From: Halicephalobus mephisto
Lineage: Eukaryota; Nematoda; Chromadorea; Rhabditida; Panagrolaimidae
DNA: 64,000 nucleotides
Direction of reading: 5' to 3'
Assembly (NCBI GenBank): GCA_009193035.1
Contig: SWDT01000045.1
Location: 1 to 64,000, forward strand
Shown here: piece by piece, positions 23,573 to 34,975 of the stretch
Numbering within the stretch: position 1 is the first letter of the stretch
Layout: each line of letters starts with the position of its first letter
Program-made: the position numbers and the translations under genes
Notes under the pieces: generated by a model
Databases searched by the model: none
What the model saw: only the letters and a program-made list of their open reading frames with translations
What the model was told of the DNA's origin: nothing

Positions 23573-25833
23573 CTTGTAGAGGTTGTACCACAGATTTCCA
23601 TAAAAAGAACAACAAAACAACGCAATAAATAAACAGTAAAAAGTTGAACTTTTTAAAACTTCTCTGGGACGAAGAGACACCGGCTGAGGGGTTTGCTGGA
23701 CTTCCAAATCACTGTCCTCTTCTTCCGCTTCATCGACGAGGACTTTAGTGTCGCTTTCACAAGAATTACTCCTCCGGTGTCTAGCAGGTTCCTTAGTTGT
23801 CTGGAAGTATTAAAAATTAACAAAAAGTAAAAACTAAAAATACAAAAATCAAAAAATTAAAAATTTCAGTGTTTTGAAGTGCGTTGCAGAATGTGAAATT
23901 GACTCCCGCCACGAAAGCGCCTGATAGCTAAGATGGGTTTTTTACTGGTCAGTGCGAGTCGGGTTTTGTGAGGGAAACGAAACTAATTCTCGCCACGAAA
24001 GTGCCTGGAGATCAAAATAAATGTTCCTAGTGACCAGTGCGAGTTGAACTTCGCCCAAAAAAGCTGCGTGTAGGACGGATTCCTAATTAAGCAGCGATAT
24101 ATGGATTTCCCACAATGCCCAGTGGTTACCGCGATGTTTTGAATTTGGATTAATCCCCGTTATTCCGCGGTAAATTCCAAATAAGTAAACCCTACCGAAC
24201 GAGGGTCAATGACAAATAGGAAAGTGTTATCCACAAGAGCTCCACCACCACCACCACAGTAAAACTACGGTCATTTTTACCGTTCGTTTTTGATTGTCGG
24301 TGTCATCAGAAGCTAATTGGGAGTAACTGTATCTCGAGAAAGCCGTCTCTCTCGTGGAAGATCGAGAAAGCCACCGAGTCCGTCTCTTGGACAGCCAGGC
24401 CATGTCGATCAGAGCCGTGTTCGATAAGTACTTTCTGACATACTACAACCAACATTAAATCCTGAATAATTATGCAAATTACGACATTACTCACCTCAGC
24501 AGGGGGATCACAGATGAATATCAGGCCTACTGTCTGCATCAGGACGTAGATGAAGGACAACTTGACGAAAATCCCCGGGACTCGTTCGATCAAAGCCGGA
24601 TCAGAAAAGTAACTAAAATTAATTTAATATTATTTTCAACATTTCGCGACCTTTGTGTTTCGATTTTGAAATCAATTAAAAATTAACTTTCAGATTTTTG
24701 GATTCCGAAGGTGGACTTTGATTCAGAATCTACAGACCCAATTGCTTCGTTTTAGGTACTTTCTGTCAAATTTCGAGGATACTTAAAATCCTCTGCTAAG
24801 GTTTCATACAAAAAAGGAAAAGTTGCTTAAAATAAATTTTAAATTTTGATATAAAAACTTACCTAAAGTAATTTTTAAATTCCCATATAAAAAATACAAA
24901 ATTATGTAAAAAAACCTAAATTCCCATATAAAACTACAAAGTTACCTAAAATAATTTTTAAATTCCCATATAAAAACTACAAAGTTACCTAAAATAATTT
25001 TTTAATTCCCATATAAAAAACTCAAAGTTACCTAAAATAATTTTTAAAATACCATATAAAAAACTCAAAGTTACCTAAAATAATTTTTAAAATACCATAT
25101 AAAAAACTCAAAGTTACCTAAAATAATTTTTAATTTTCGAATTAAACGTAAGCGATATATCAATATTTTAAATGTGTATTGATCTTACCCGTCGGAACTG
25201 GCAGGTTTGTTTTCTGGATTGATTAGTTTGGTCTGGATGGGAGCGAAGATGGAACTCGAGATCCCGAACCCTCCGGCCACGACCCCACTAAGTAGCCCTA
25301 CTCTGGACGGATCCCAGTTGATCACACAGCTGACGGCAACGACGTAGGCTATTCCTTGTCCGAATCCGAACATTATTCCGTAAGTAAGAAGAAATAAATA
25401 GTAAGAGATCTTGATTGTGTAATAACTCAAAAAAACTCCGATTCTGAAAAATTTCATATATCAACTTCAATCGAAACAAAGATTTACGCCATTGTGTAGC
25501 ATCCGATCGCCGTGGTCAGCCTTGGACCGAGTTTCTGGGACAAAATCCCGCCGATAACCATAGCGAACGGAAAGCAGCCCTGGAAAGTCGGGATCCAAAC
25601 CAGCTCCTCGATCCTTATGGACGGATCTGTGTGATTCCTCATATATGAAGCCATATAAGGCAGCATGTTTCCTAAAATTCCATATATAAATCGAGAACGA
25701 AAATGCAAAAATCACCGAAAGTATGATATGTCCCTAAACTGAGATGGATTAGAACAGCTCCAAACAGCACCGTCCCCACCCGCAGCCATGGCTTCTGCCG
25801 GATCAAAACTTTAGCCACCGGATCCGCGATCAT
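23573..25833 (-). CDS. MFS transporter (monocarboxylate/OFA-like), 3' exons missing from view
   Basis: Six phase-consistent exons: 25,833-25,716; 25,671-25,488; 25,443-25,189; 24,612-24,495; 24,442-24,281; 23,800-23,573 (355 codons). Introns 1 and 2 are 44 bp; intron 4 is 52 bp. Membrane segments: VGTVLFGAVLIHLSLGTYHT, VWIPTFQGCFPFAMVIGGIL, GPRLTTAIGCYTMAIGVFL, YGIMFGFGQGIAYVVAVSCV, LLSGVVAGGFGISSSIFAP, FVKLSFIYVLMQTVGLIFI, then a charged cytosolic loop (exon 5 to mid exon 6) and the seventh helix STFYCLFIALFCCSFYG ending NLWYNLYK. The GQG and GGFG motifs and the NPEN...YFSDP stretch before helix 6 fit proton-linked organic-anion transporters of the major facilitator superfamily in the plasma or organelle membrane; the substrate is not predictable. 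The last donor (AAG|GTATGT) has no partner exon on the minus strand down to position 1, so helices 8-12 lie beyond a >23 kb intron or are lost. The exon 5 acceptor (TTGTAG) was chosen because it keeps frame into exon 6. Confidence 0.85.
23880..24270. other. GC-richer MFS intron 5 sequence with a two-copy repeat
   Basis: Two ~100 bp copies share CGCCACGAAAGYGCCTG and CAGTGCGAGT. A further complex stretch includes CCCAGTGGTTACCGCGATG and TTATTCCGCGGTAA. No frame links it to the flanking exons. It may be a decayed insertion. Confidence 0.45.
24820..25140. repeat. ~60 bp intronic tandem repeat in the MFS gene
   Basis: Six copies of AAAACTCAAAGTTACCTAAA followed by ATAATTTTTAAAATACCATA within intron 3. 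No exon in it. Confidence 0.75.
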
Positions 25834-25854
25834 TTTTAAAACTTCATCTTGCTA

Positions 25855-25872
25855 AATACCATCTGAAAGAAC
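25855..25872 (-). promoter_or_regulatory. Candidate trans-splice acceptor and uORF of the MFS gene
   Basis: Minus strand TTCTTTCAG (AG at 25,864-25,863) is followed directly by ATGGTATTTAGCAAG, an eight-codon upstream frame that stops before the main ATG at 25,833. The acceptor with no visible upstream exon is typical of spliced-leader addition. If used, the mRNA starts with a uORF, which could dampen translation. Confidence 0.45.
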
Positions 25873-26135
25873 TTTAATGAGAGTGAATCCAAAGGATCAA
25901 AGATCAAATTTCGTCCATTCTTCGAAACGTCAGTAAACGAGACCAATCAAAGAAGATCGATAGTGTGCAAAACGCCTGAGGGAACAAACGAAACGCGCGG
26001 AGTCTTGTCCCTTCCCGTCCACTAGTTTTGCCGTCGGGTGTCTCTTTCGTTTCTTCGCTGCTTCGAAGTGCTTTTTACTACTTTCATTCACGAAAAACAT
26101 TTATTAAAAACGCATTTAATATTTCTAGTCTGGAC

Positions 26136-26774
26136 TTTAAGTTGTGAATGTTTGGTTAACCCGGAATTTCAAGGATAATTATATACAAAACTGGTGGATT
26201 TTTAGGTTTCATATATGAACTATTAAGTCGGAGAGTAATTCGTATTAGAATCGAAGGAAATCTGCAATTTAATGATAAAATTATAAATGTAAAATTATGT
26301 TGATTAGGATAAACAAGTTCCTAAAAATAGATTGATATATGAATAATCAAATTTCAGCGGCTACGGATCTAAATCTAACAACTTTCATTGGTGTTCTAAT
26401 GTAATTTTGTAGAATTTTTCATAGTCTTCCGAAAATTTCAATATTTAACAATAAAATTGTGAAAGTGTGGATCTTTTTGACTCTGGAAGATTATAGAAAA
26501 ATTATATATAGTAGAACACCAGTAAGATTCGTTAGATTTAGATCCGTAGCCGCTGAAATTTAGTTATTCATATATCAATCTATTTTTAGGAACTTGTTTA
26601 TCCTAATCAACATAACTTTACACTTACAATTTTATCATTAAATTGCAGATTTCCTTCGATTCTAATACGAATTACTCTCCGACTTAATAGTTCATATATG
26701 AAACCTAAACATCCACCAGTTTTGTATATAATTATCCTTGAAATTCCAGGGTTAACCAAACATTCACAACTTAA
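26136..26774. repeat. ~640 bp foldback (long inverted repeat)
   Basis: Arms 26,136-26,430 and 26,485-26,774 are reverse complements with few mismatches, for example TAAGTCGGAGAGTAATTCGT on the left and ACGAATTACTCTCCGACTTA on the right, and GCGGCTACGGATCTAAATCT with its complement. The loop is ~55 bp. The minus frame 26,607-26,795 has no coding support. It lies 300 bp upstream of the MFS start. It could be a foldback transposon or a recent inverted duplication, and a transcript would form near-perfect dsRNA. Confidence 0.9.
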
Positions 26775-26779
26775 AATTT

Positions 26780-27090
26780 TGATTAAGAAATTCAACCCAA
26801 ATTACCATTGAATTTTTTCGAAAATAGGATTCTGAAAAATGTTAAATAAAAATTCCTCGAAACAAAGTCCCTAGTGAATGGGATTATCCGGATTTCCTGA
26901 GTGAGGATTCAGAAGTCAATTTTGATTCTTGTACTCCACTTGAGACACTCGAACGTTCTCCAGAACTTCACTGATTGGATTTCAAAATTAACGGAAAACA
27001 AAATTAGCATATTGTGCTATTTAAAAAAATAAACACGAAATTTTCTCAAAAAAAAGTTTAAAAAATTTCATAAATTATTAAATACAAATA
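26780..27090. other. Spacer
   Basis: Unique-looking AT-rich sequence with TCGAAACAAAGTCCCTAGTG and GGGATTATCCGGATTTCCTG. No gene seen. Confidence 0.4.
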
Positions 27091-27099
27091 ATTTTTAGG

Positions 27100-27745
27100 A
27101 TTTTAGTTGGATTTTTGAAAGATCTGAAGACTTCTAAGATGGTGTAGAAGATTTCAAAAATCCACTTGAAATTTGAAAATCTTATATTTTTAGAAAGTTT
27201 TAAGAACTTCAGAGATGACATAGAAGATTTCAGAAACTTACTTGAAATTTGAAAATTCTATATTTCTAAAAAGTTTTAAAAACTTCTGAGATGACGTAGA
27301 AAATTTCAGAAATGCACTTGAAATTTGAAAATTTTATATTTTTAGAAAGTTTTAAAAATTTCTACAATATCGTAGAAGATGTTAGAAATGCACTTGAAAT
27401 TTGAAAATTTTATATTTTTAGAAAGTTTTAAAAATTTCTACAATATCGTAGAAGATGTTAGAAATGCACTTGAAATTTGAAAATTTTATATTTTTAGAAA
27501 GTTTTAAAAATTTCTATGATATTGTAGATGATGTTAGAAACTTACTTGAAATTTGAAAATTCTATATTTCTAAAAAGTTTTAAAAACTTCTATGATATTG
27601 TAGATGATGTCAGAAATGCACTTGAAATTTGGAAATTTTATATTTTTAGAAAGTTTTAAAAATTTCTATATCGTAGAAGATGTTAGAAATTTGTATCAAT
27701 TTCAAGAATTCTATATTTCATATATTTTTAAAAAGTTTCTTTGGG
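27100..27745. repeat. ~120 bp tandem repeats (GATGTTAGAAATGCACTTGA)
   Basis: Six units of TTGAAAATTTTATATTTTTA, GAAAGTTTTAAAAATTTCTA and CAATATCGTAGAAGATGTTA, some nearly identical (27,300-27,530). No gene. Confidence 0.8.
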
Positions 27746-27779
27746 TTCCAGAGGATTCCAGAAGCTGCTGTTGACTTTT

Positions 27780-28260
27780 TGAAGATTCTAATTCTCAATA
27801 AATTATCCAAGCGTCCAGAAAAATTCGATTAACTTTAAAACGACGTAAACACACAAGTTTTTGTTTTTTTTCAATTGTTCTTCTAATTTTTAAAAACAAT
27901 TTTTTTCGTAAAATTCCAAAAAAAACAAAATTCATAATCTGCCCTGAGGCAATGGTTACCTCTTTTTCCGATTCATCCACGTGTGAAGTCGTTTTAAAAA
28001 AAATGTTTTGAATTTTTTTGAAAAAAAATTTTTTTCACGAAAATGCAAATTTTTAAATTTTTAAATTTTTGAATTTTTTCCGACTTGACCTCCTGCCAGG
28101 GGACTTCCAGAGGCAATTTGGAGGTTTTCGAGCACCCAAGTCTTGTATTCTGAAATTGCTTTATTTGGCTTCTGAGAATTTTTATATTTCCTTGGGTTAC
28201 GGTATTTGGAAAATCCACAGGATATCGTATAAGGTTGAATTTCGAAATTCACTAGGTATT
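27780..28260. other. Exon-like island, strand unresolved
   Basis: Mixed-composition DNA with minus-strand pieces HVDESEKEVTIASGQIM (27,935-27,985) and, after a TTTCAG acceptor (~28,154), YKTWVLENLQIASGSPLAGG up to a GTCAAG donor (~28,095). The plus frame 28,069-28,365 is also open. I recognise no family, and cannot link the pieces into one phase-consistent gene. Confidence 0.25.
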
Positions 28261-28274
28261 TCTAAAAAATTAAA

Positions 28275-28530
28275 AAAATTAACAGTTTCTGGTCTTGAGT
28301 GGAAAGTCCGAAAATTCGCCTCAGGACCATTTTTTGAAATTTTAAAACTATTTTTAATTTTATAATAAAGTAATTTTAAATTTAAAAAAATTAAAACAAA
28401 AAAATTAAGTTTCTGGTCCTAACTGGAAAGTCCGAAAATTCGCCTCAGGACCATTTTTTAAAATTTTAAAACTTTCTAAAAAATTAAAAATTTTCGGTCT
28501 TGACTGGAAAGTCCGAAAATTCGCGTTGAG
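28275..28530. repeat. ~100 bp tandem repeats with CGCCTCAGGACC core
   Basis: Three units of TGGAAAGTCCGAAAATTCGC, CTCAGGACCATTTT and AAATTAAAAATTTTC. Inverse relatives at 32.1-32.5 kb. Confidence 0.65.
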
Positions 28531-28659
28531 ATCATTTTAAAAATTTCTTTCACAAGAACATGATTTAAAACTTTTCGAAATTATATCTTTGAAATATCCA
28601 CGTGAAAACAATAACTCGGGAATTTATATCTAATATTTTTCACAATAGTGTAATTTTTC

Positions 28660-29405
28660 GATTTTGTCACAGTTACTATCCAGGGGCAGTTAATCCTCAG
28701 CAGTAGTTGATCCTCAGTGATATTTATCCGAGGGACATTTGATCCCCAATAATATTTGTTCCTTAACGATAGTTGATCCCCGGTGATATTTATTCCCAGG
28801 GACAGTTATTACCCAATGATATATACTTCTTAATGATAGTAGATCTTCAATGATATATGCTTTCTAACGATAGTGAATTTTCAATACTATATACTTCTTA
28901 ATGATAGTTGATCTTCAATGATATATACTTCTTAACGATGGTAAATCTTCAATGATATATGCTTATTAACAGTAGTTGATTTTCAATGATATATGCTTTC
29001 TAACAGTAATTGATCTTCAATGATATATACTTCTTAATGATAGTAGATCTTCAATGATATATACTTCTTAAGGGTAATTGATCTTCAATAATATATGCTC
29101 CTTAACGGTAATTGATCTTCAATAATATATGCTTCTTAACGATAGTTGATCTTCAATGATATATGCTTCTTAATGATAGTTGATCTTCAATGATATGTTT
29201 TCTAACGATGGTAAATCTTCAATAATATATGTTCCTTTACGGTAGTTGATCCCCGGTGATATTTTTCCCTAGAGCAGTTGTTCCCTACTGACAATTGATT
29301 CCCAGTGATATTTGCTCTTCAGCAAAGGTTGATCCCCAGGGGCAGTTGTTCCCCAATAATATTTGTTTCCCAATGATATTTCTTCCCAGAGGCAATTATC
29401 CCTTT
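28660..29405. repeat. ~34 bp minisatellite (GTTGATCTTCAATGATATAT)
   Basis: About 20 units. The centre is homogeneous (GATCTTCAATGATATATGCT, TCTTAACGATAGTT); the edges are diverged towards GTTGATCCCCAGTGATATTT. This gradient from a young centre to old flanks is what unequal exchange produces. No gene. Confidence 0.85.
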
Positions 29406-29409
29406 TGAT

Positions 29410-29640
29410 TCGTGCCGATTTCGAAATTTTTTAAACACGTTAACGACAGTCCCTCTTGTTCGAAAAATCAGCTTTGAAAAAAATTATTTTTTATACACCT
29501 TTTTAGGGACACTATTGCTATGTTATATTGTTCTAAAAACAAAAGCGATTTTTTACATGGATTTAAAAAATGATTTTTTTGCACAATTTTCGTGCAAATT
29601 TTGACCCGAGGAACTGAATCTGCGGGACACAAACGCCATG
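29410..29640. other. Spacer with Tc-like words
   Basis: Unique-looking sequence (ACACGTTAACGACAGTCCCT, GACCCGAGGAACTGAATCTG). No frame or RNA recognised. Confidence 0.35.
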
Positions 29641-29644
29641 TCCT

Positions 29645-30165
29645 ATTGTCGTTTAGGTGTTAAATTAATTTTTTCTTATTTTACCGAAATATTAAATCAA
29701 TCTGACAGTAGGAAGAAATATAAGAGAAAAAAAATTAAACGAATTACAGTATCCCAAAATCTTGGATAATGTTGTTATCACCATGGCCTAGATGCCTAAG
29801 TTCAATTTCAAAAGCCGATTTTCACACATAATTGGTAATTTATCTCATAATTTATATTTTTTCCGTTCACAGATCTTTAGAAAGTAAGAAAAAATATAAA
29901 AGAAAAAAAATTAAACGAATTACAGTATCCCAAAATCTTGGATAATGTTGTTATCACCATGGCCTAGATACCTAAGCTCAATCCTGAAAGTCGATTTCCA
30001 CACATAATTAGTGATTTATCTCATATCTTATATTTTTCCTCTTATATTTTTTCTTTTTATATTTTTTCCGTTCATGAATCCATTTAACTACCAAAAATAT
30101 AAAAATGAAAGAAATTATACAAATTTTACAAAATAAAAAAACAAATGTCATAGTCAATTTTTCAT
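29645..30165. repeat. ~177 bp direct duplication
   Basis: 29,725-29,860 and 29,902-30,035 are near-identical (GAATTACAGTATCCCAAAAT, CTTGGATAATGTTGTTATCA, CCATGGCCTAGATGCCTAAG). Flanks contain TCATAATTTATATTTTTTCC and a third partial piece. No coding frame. Related TATAAAAATGAAA words recur at 49.3 kb. Confidence 0.75.
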
Positions 30166-30169
30166 CTAT

Positions 30170-30690
30170 TGACAGATTTGTTATTTTTCGAGATTTATCT
30201 GGTTCGTAGAAGACCAGGAACGAGAATTTTCAACTTGTTACATTTTTAAAAAACGTCAAAAACGTGAATAATGATCGTTTTTTTTTGGAAAAATTTTGAA
30301 AAACGTGACAAGTCAGATTACGTTTTTTGAATTTTTTCTTTTTTTTTCAAAGAAAAATTTAAATTTAAATTTTTACTTTTTTTAGAAATCGGGATCAGAG
30401 AAGTTCAAAAATCTTGGATTTACCTTTTTAGATGTTTCAGAATCTTCCAGAAAAACAGGTTTTAGAAATTTTTGGAATTTTGTAAAAATTTGTAGAATAT
30501 TTTAATTTTCTGAAAATTTTCATAATTATGTCGAACATTTTAGAAACTTTTGAAACTTCATGAAATCTTTTTGATTTACGTGGAAAGTTCCAGGAATTTT
30601 CAGAATTTTACAGACTCTAGTGAAAGATTTTAGACATTTTTTCAACATCTTATAGAAGCTTCTAGAATTCTTTAAAATCATGTAGAAAAT
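30170..30690. other. A/T-run spacer
   Basis: Degenerate repeats (TTCCAGAATTTTGTAGAA type). No gene seen. Confidence 0.4.
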
Positions 30691-30693
30691 TCT

Positions 30694-31095
30694 AAACACA
30701 AAAAACGTGACTTTTGATTTTTGTGACAATTACGAAATGTGACATAATCGTCACATTTTTAATATTTGACATTTGTGAAAAACTAAAAAGTAATAGTGAC
30801 GATTTCTATTTGTTACTGTACTATAAGTTACACTTTTTTGTGTAGAGATTTTGGATAGTGTCTATTTCTAACTCAAATCAAGGCTTTCTAGTCACTATCC
30901 AAGTTTATTGGAACTGTCAAAATCACTTTCCAAAAATAATTCTAAACACAAAAAAACGTGACTTTTGATTTTTGTGACAATTACGAAATGTGACATAATC
31001 GTCACATTTTTAATATTTGACATTTGTAAAAAACTAAAAAGTAATAGTTACGATTTGCATTTGTTACTGTATTAAAAGTTTTATTTTTTTGTGTA
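30694..31095. mobile_element. Composite non-autonomous TIR element (copy 2, inverted)
   Basis: Two ~150 bp units (30,694-30,844 and 30,943-31,095). Each begins TAAACACAAAAAACGTGACT and ends AAGTTACAC/TTTTTTGTGTA. They flank a ~100 bp spacer with GGATAGTGTCTATTTCTAAC and CTTTCTAGTCACTATCC. The spacer is the reverse complement of the one in copy 1, so the composite is conserved as a unit in the opposite orientation. No coding capacity. Confidence 0.7.
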
Positions 31096-31099
31096 AAGT

Positions 31100-33230
31100 C
31101 TTCCAGAATCTAAAAAATATATATTTTGAAAATCTTGTAGAAAATTTTCGAGAATTTTTGAGAAAATTCCAGACCACTTCGTCATTTTATTGAAACTTTT
31201 GGAATTTTTAAAAACCTCGAGGGAATTTTTAGAACGTTCTGTTTTATTGAACTTTATGAACTTTTCAAAAATCTCAAACGTCTTTGAAAATTTAAAATAC
31301 CTTTTTCGAATTTCTGAAATCCAAAAAAAGATTTTGGAATTTTTAAATAATTTTTTTGAAGTTTTCAGAAATTAGAAAATTTCGGAATTTTTAAAAATTT
31401 TAAACAAGTTTTCAGAAACCAAAAGATTCTAAAACTTCTAAAACATCTTAGATTTACTAGAAATTTATGTAAATTTTCAACATCTTTTCGAAGCTTCTGA
31501 ATCCTTTTTGAAAACATCTTAATTTCAGAAGATTTTAAAATTTTTAGACTTCATAGAAACTTTCAGAATTTCCGAAATTTCTAGAATATCTTAGATTTAC
31601 TAGGAATTTATGTAAATTTTCAACATCTTTTCGAAGCTTCTGAATCTTTTCTGAAAACATTCAGATTTCAGAAGATTTTAAAATTTTTAGACTTCATAGA
31701 AACTTCCAGAATTTCCGAAATTTCTAAAACATCTTAGATTCAACTAGAAATTTACATAAATTTTCAAAATTTTATCCAAATTTTTAAATCCGATCTGAAT
31801 CTTCAGAAAGTTTCGAAAAATAAAATCTGAATTGCATAGTTCCAGAAAATTCCGAAAATTCGTCTCGAGACAATTGCGTAACCCCCGTTTCCGCCGTTTA
31901 TAATCCATTTTGTATGAAAAACAAAAATAAAATTTTTCTGTTCATGGAAACTTTTTTAATCTCTAATATGCCCTCAGGGAATATAATCTGTTGAAACGCT
32001 TCAAAATCCGAAAACTCATTCCATTTTTAAAAACAAAAATGTTTAACAAAATTTATTATAAATTTTTTGACGCGAATTTTTACAACTTTTCAGTCGAGAT
32101 CGAAAATTAAAATTTTCTAAATGGTCCTGAGGCGAATTTTTGGGATTTTCCAGCTGGGACCAAAATCTTTGATTTTTCGTTTTGATAATTTTAAAAAGTT
32201 TTAAATTATTATAAAAATAGAAATTTTAAAATAAAATCTCGAAAAATGGTCCTGAGGCGAATTTTTAAAATTTTCCAATCGAAACCAAAATTCTTGATTT
32301 TTTCTTAATAATTTTAAAAAGTTTTAAATTATTATAAAAATGAAATTTTTAAAATAAAATCTCGAAAAATGGTTCTGAGGCGAATTTTTAGGATTTTCCA
32401 GCTGGGACCAAAATTCTTGATTTTCCGTTTTCATAATTTTAAAAAGTTTCAAATTATTATAAAAATAGAGGTTTTTAAAATAAAATCTTAAAAAATTGTC
32501 CTGAGGCGAATTTTTGGGATTTTCCAGTCGAGACCCAAAACTGCAAAAATTTATATTTACATAATTCTAAAAATTTCCAGAAGTTATTTAAAAAAATAAA
32601 TTTCTATAATAAAATCCTCAAAAAATTATTTTTAAACTAAGACCGGAAATGATGACATTTAATCTTTATGTATTTTCAGAAAATTCTGAATTTTATAATT
32701 TTTAAAATTAAATTTCTTTAAAATTTTAAAAAATATGTTAAAATTAAATTTTGAAACTTCCAGTTAAGACCAAAAAGTACAAAAAAATTTCGAATTTTTC
32801 CAGTTGAGACCAAAAAGTACAAAAATTTTATTTTTTTAAGAATTCTGAATTTTATTTTTTTTAAATTGAATTTTTTAATAAAATTTTCGAACTTTCCAGT
32901 TGAGACCAAAAAGTACAAAAATTTTATTTTTTAAAAGAATTTTGAATTTTATTTTTTTAAAATTAAATTTTTTAATAAAATTTTCGAACTTTCCAGTTGA
33001 GACCAAAAAGTACAAAAATTTTATTTTTTAAAAGAATTTTGAATTTTATTTTTTTAAAATTAAATTTTTTAATAAAATTTTCGAACTTTCCAGTTGAGAC
33101 CAAAAAGTACAAACATTTTATTTTTTAAAGAATTTTGAATTTTATTTTTTTAAAATTAAATTTCTTTAATAAAATTTTCGAACTTTCCAGTTGAGACCAA
33201 AAAGTACAAACATTTTATTTTTTTAAGAAT
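31100..33230. repeat. A/T-rich tandem repeats
   Basis: 31,430-31,760: two ~115 bp copies (CATCTTAGATTTACTAGAAA, TTTATGTAAATTTTCAACAT). 32,060-32,540: ~125 bp units with GGTCCTGAGGCGAATTTTTG. 32,750-33,230: five ~95 bp units with AACTTTCCAGTTGAGACCAA and AAAGTACAAA. No gene in this stretch. Confidence 0.65.
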
Positions 33231-33469
33231 TTTAAAAATTATAAGTTCTGGAAATTTTTAAATTTTATAATATTCCGTAATTTTGCCGAAATACGGTAAA
33301 TGAAAAAATTCGGCGAAAACGAAATATTTTTTAAAATTAAATTTTCGAAATAAAATTTTTTTGGAGTCCTTAATCGATGAAATTTAAGTTCGTTTTTGGA
33401 ATTTTTCAAAAATGAACAAAAAAAATTTATTTTTAAATTTTGTTTAATTTTAGAAACTTTTTTGAAAAA

Positions 33470-33724
33470 ATGCTTCAATTTCATCCGACTGCCATCGGGA
33501 AATGCCAAAAGTCAAGCCCCCTAGAAGATGTCAGAAAATCCAAAATTGAACAAAAAAATTCAAATTTTTCGAAAAAAATGTCCATCGAACACCAAAATCG
33601 ACCTTTGACCCGTCACGAAGGAAACGTCGATGTCGAATTGTGTCATATTGTGGCTTTCGCAACAAAAGCCGATCTTCAAGTTAAAAAAATCGACGACAAA
33701 AAAGTCCATGTTCATTTCGAAAAG
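33470..33724 (+). CDS. Orphan exon, unknown secreted or cytosolic protein (partial)
   Basis: After a TTTAATTTTAG acceptor (33,452) a frame runs from an ATG at 33,470 (MLQFHPTAIGKCQKSSPLED) through MSIEHQNRPLTRHEGNVDVE and CHIVAFATKADLQVKKIDDK to HVHFEK, where it meets a donor (AAG|GTTTGT) at 33,725. Base composition and codon texture differ sharply from the A/T runs around it, which supports coding. I recognise no family and found no downstream exon in phase before the LAPTM-like gene at 34,976. A longer intron that spans that gene, or a decayed gene, are both possible. The internal ATG at 33,579 is an alternative start. Confidence 0.4.
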
Positions 33725-33739
33725 GTTTGTTTTTTTTAA

Positions 33740-34960
33740 TTCGAAAAATTCCGCAATTCGTTTTTTTAAAAAAATAAAAAATTTTATTTCGAAAATTATT
33801 ATTTCCAATTTATCTTCGAAAAAAATTAAAAAAAATAAAAATAGTCTTAAAACGAAAGTTTTTAAAATTATTTTTTTTCGTTTCAAAACTATTATTATTT
33901 GAATTTAAAAAAAAATAAAAATAATAATGATCTTAGAACGAAAATTTCTTAATCATTTTTTTCGTTTCAAAACTATTATTAAAATTTAAAAAAATGAAAA
34001 TAATAATAATCCTAAAACTAAAGTTTTTTTTAAATTTTCGTTCTGAGACCATTATTTCCAATTTGTCTTTGGAAAAATAAAAAACAATAATCCTACAGCG
34101 AAAGCTTTTTAAATTATTTTCTTTCGTTTCAAAACCATTATTAAAACTTTAAAAAATAAAAATAATAATCCTAAAACTAAAGTTTTTTTTAAAATTTTCG
34201 CTTTAAGACTATTATTTCCATTTTATCTTTGAAAAAATAAAAAATTAATGATTTTGAAACGAAAATTTTTATTTTTTATTATGAAGTTTTTTCAGTTTTC
34301 AATTCTACAGTAATGTAACTATTTTTGAAAAAACAAATCAATCATTTTTTGTCAAAAATATTACTCAAAACTTGTCCTCAGAGAATTAAGAACAAAATTT
34401 TTCAAACTTCATTGGTCCCACAACGAAGCATTTTTAATTGTTTTTTTGAGGAGTTTTTTCGCTTTGGGACCATTGTTTTAAATTTATTTTTTAAAAAGTA
34501 AAAAAAATAAAAAAATATGATTTTTTCAAGAAATTTTAAATAATTTTAAAAAAAGTTAAAATTTTTTCGTTTTAAATTTACTTTTTAAAAAAGTTAAAAA
34601 AATAAAAAAATATGATTTTTTCAAGAAATTTTTTAATTAATTTTTAAAAATTTAAAAATTTTTTCGTTTTCAGATTATTTTAAATTTATTTTTAAAAAAG
34701 TTAAAAAAATTAAAAAATATAGTAATTTTGTCAAGAAAGTTTTTTTGTTTTAGGATTGTTTTAAATTTAAAAATTTTTTATTTTTGTTTATTTTTTTTTG
34801 AATTTAAAATTATTTTTATTTTTGTTTATTTTTGTATTTTTGGATTAACATAGGTTGAAATAAGTAAATATATAAAAAACAACGAAAAATATTTAAAATG
34901 GAATTAAAATAAAAACGAAACTTGTTTGGCGACTCCCGAACGGAATTTGAGCTTCTTAGT
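33740..34960. repeat. ~110-130 bp tandem repeats
   Basis: Units of ACGAAAGTTTTTTAAATTAT and TTCGTTTCAAAACCATTATT to ~34,260, then TTTTAAATTTATTTTTTAAA units to ~34,780. Open frames on both strands are repeat translation. Confidence 0.55.
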
Positions 34961-34975
34961 CGAAATAATCCAAAA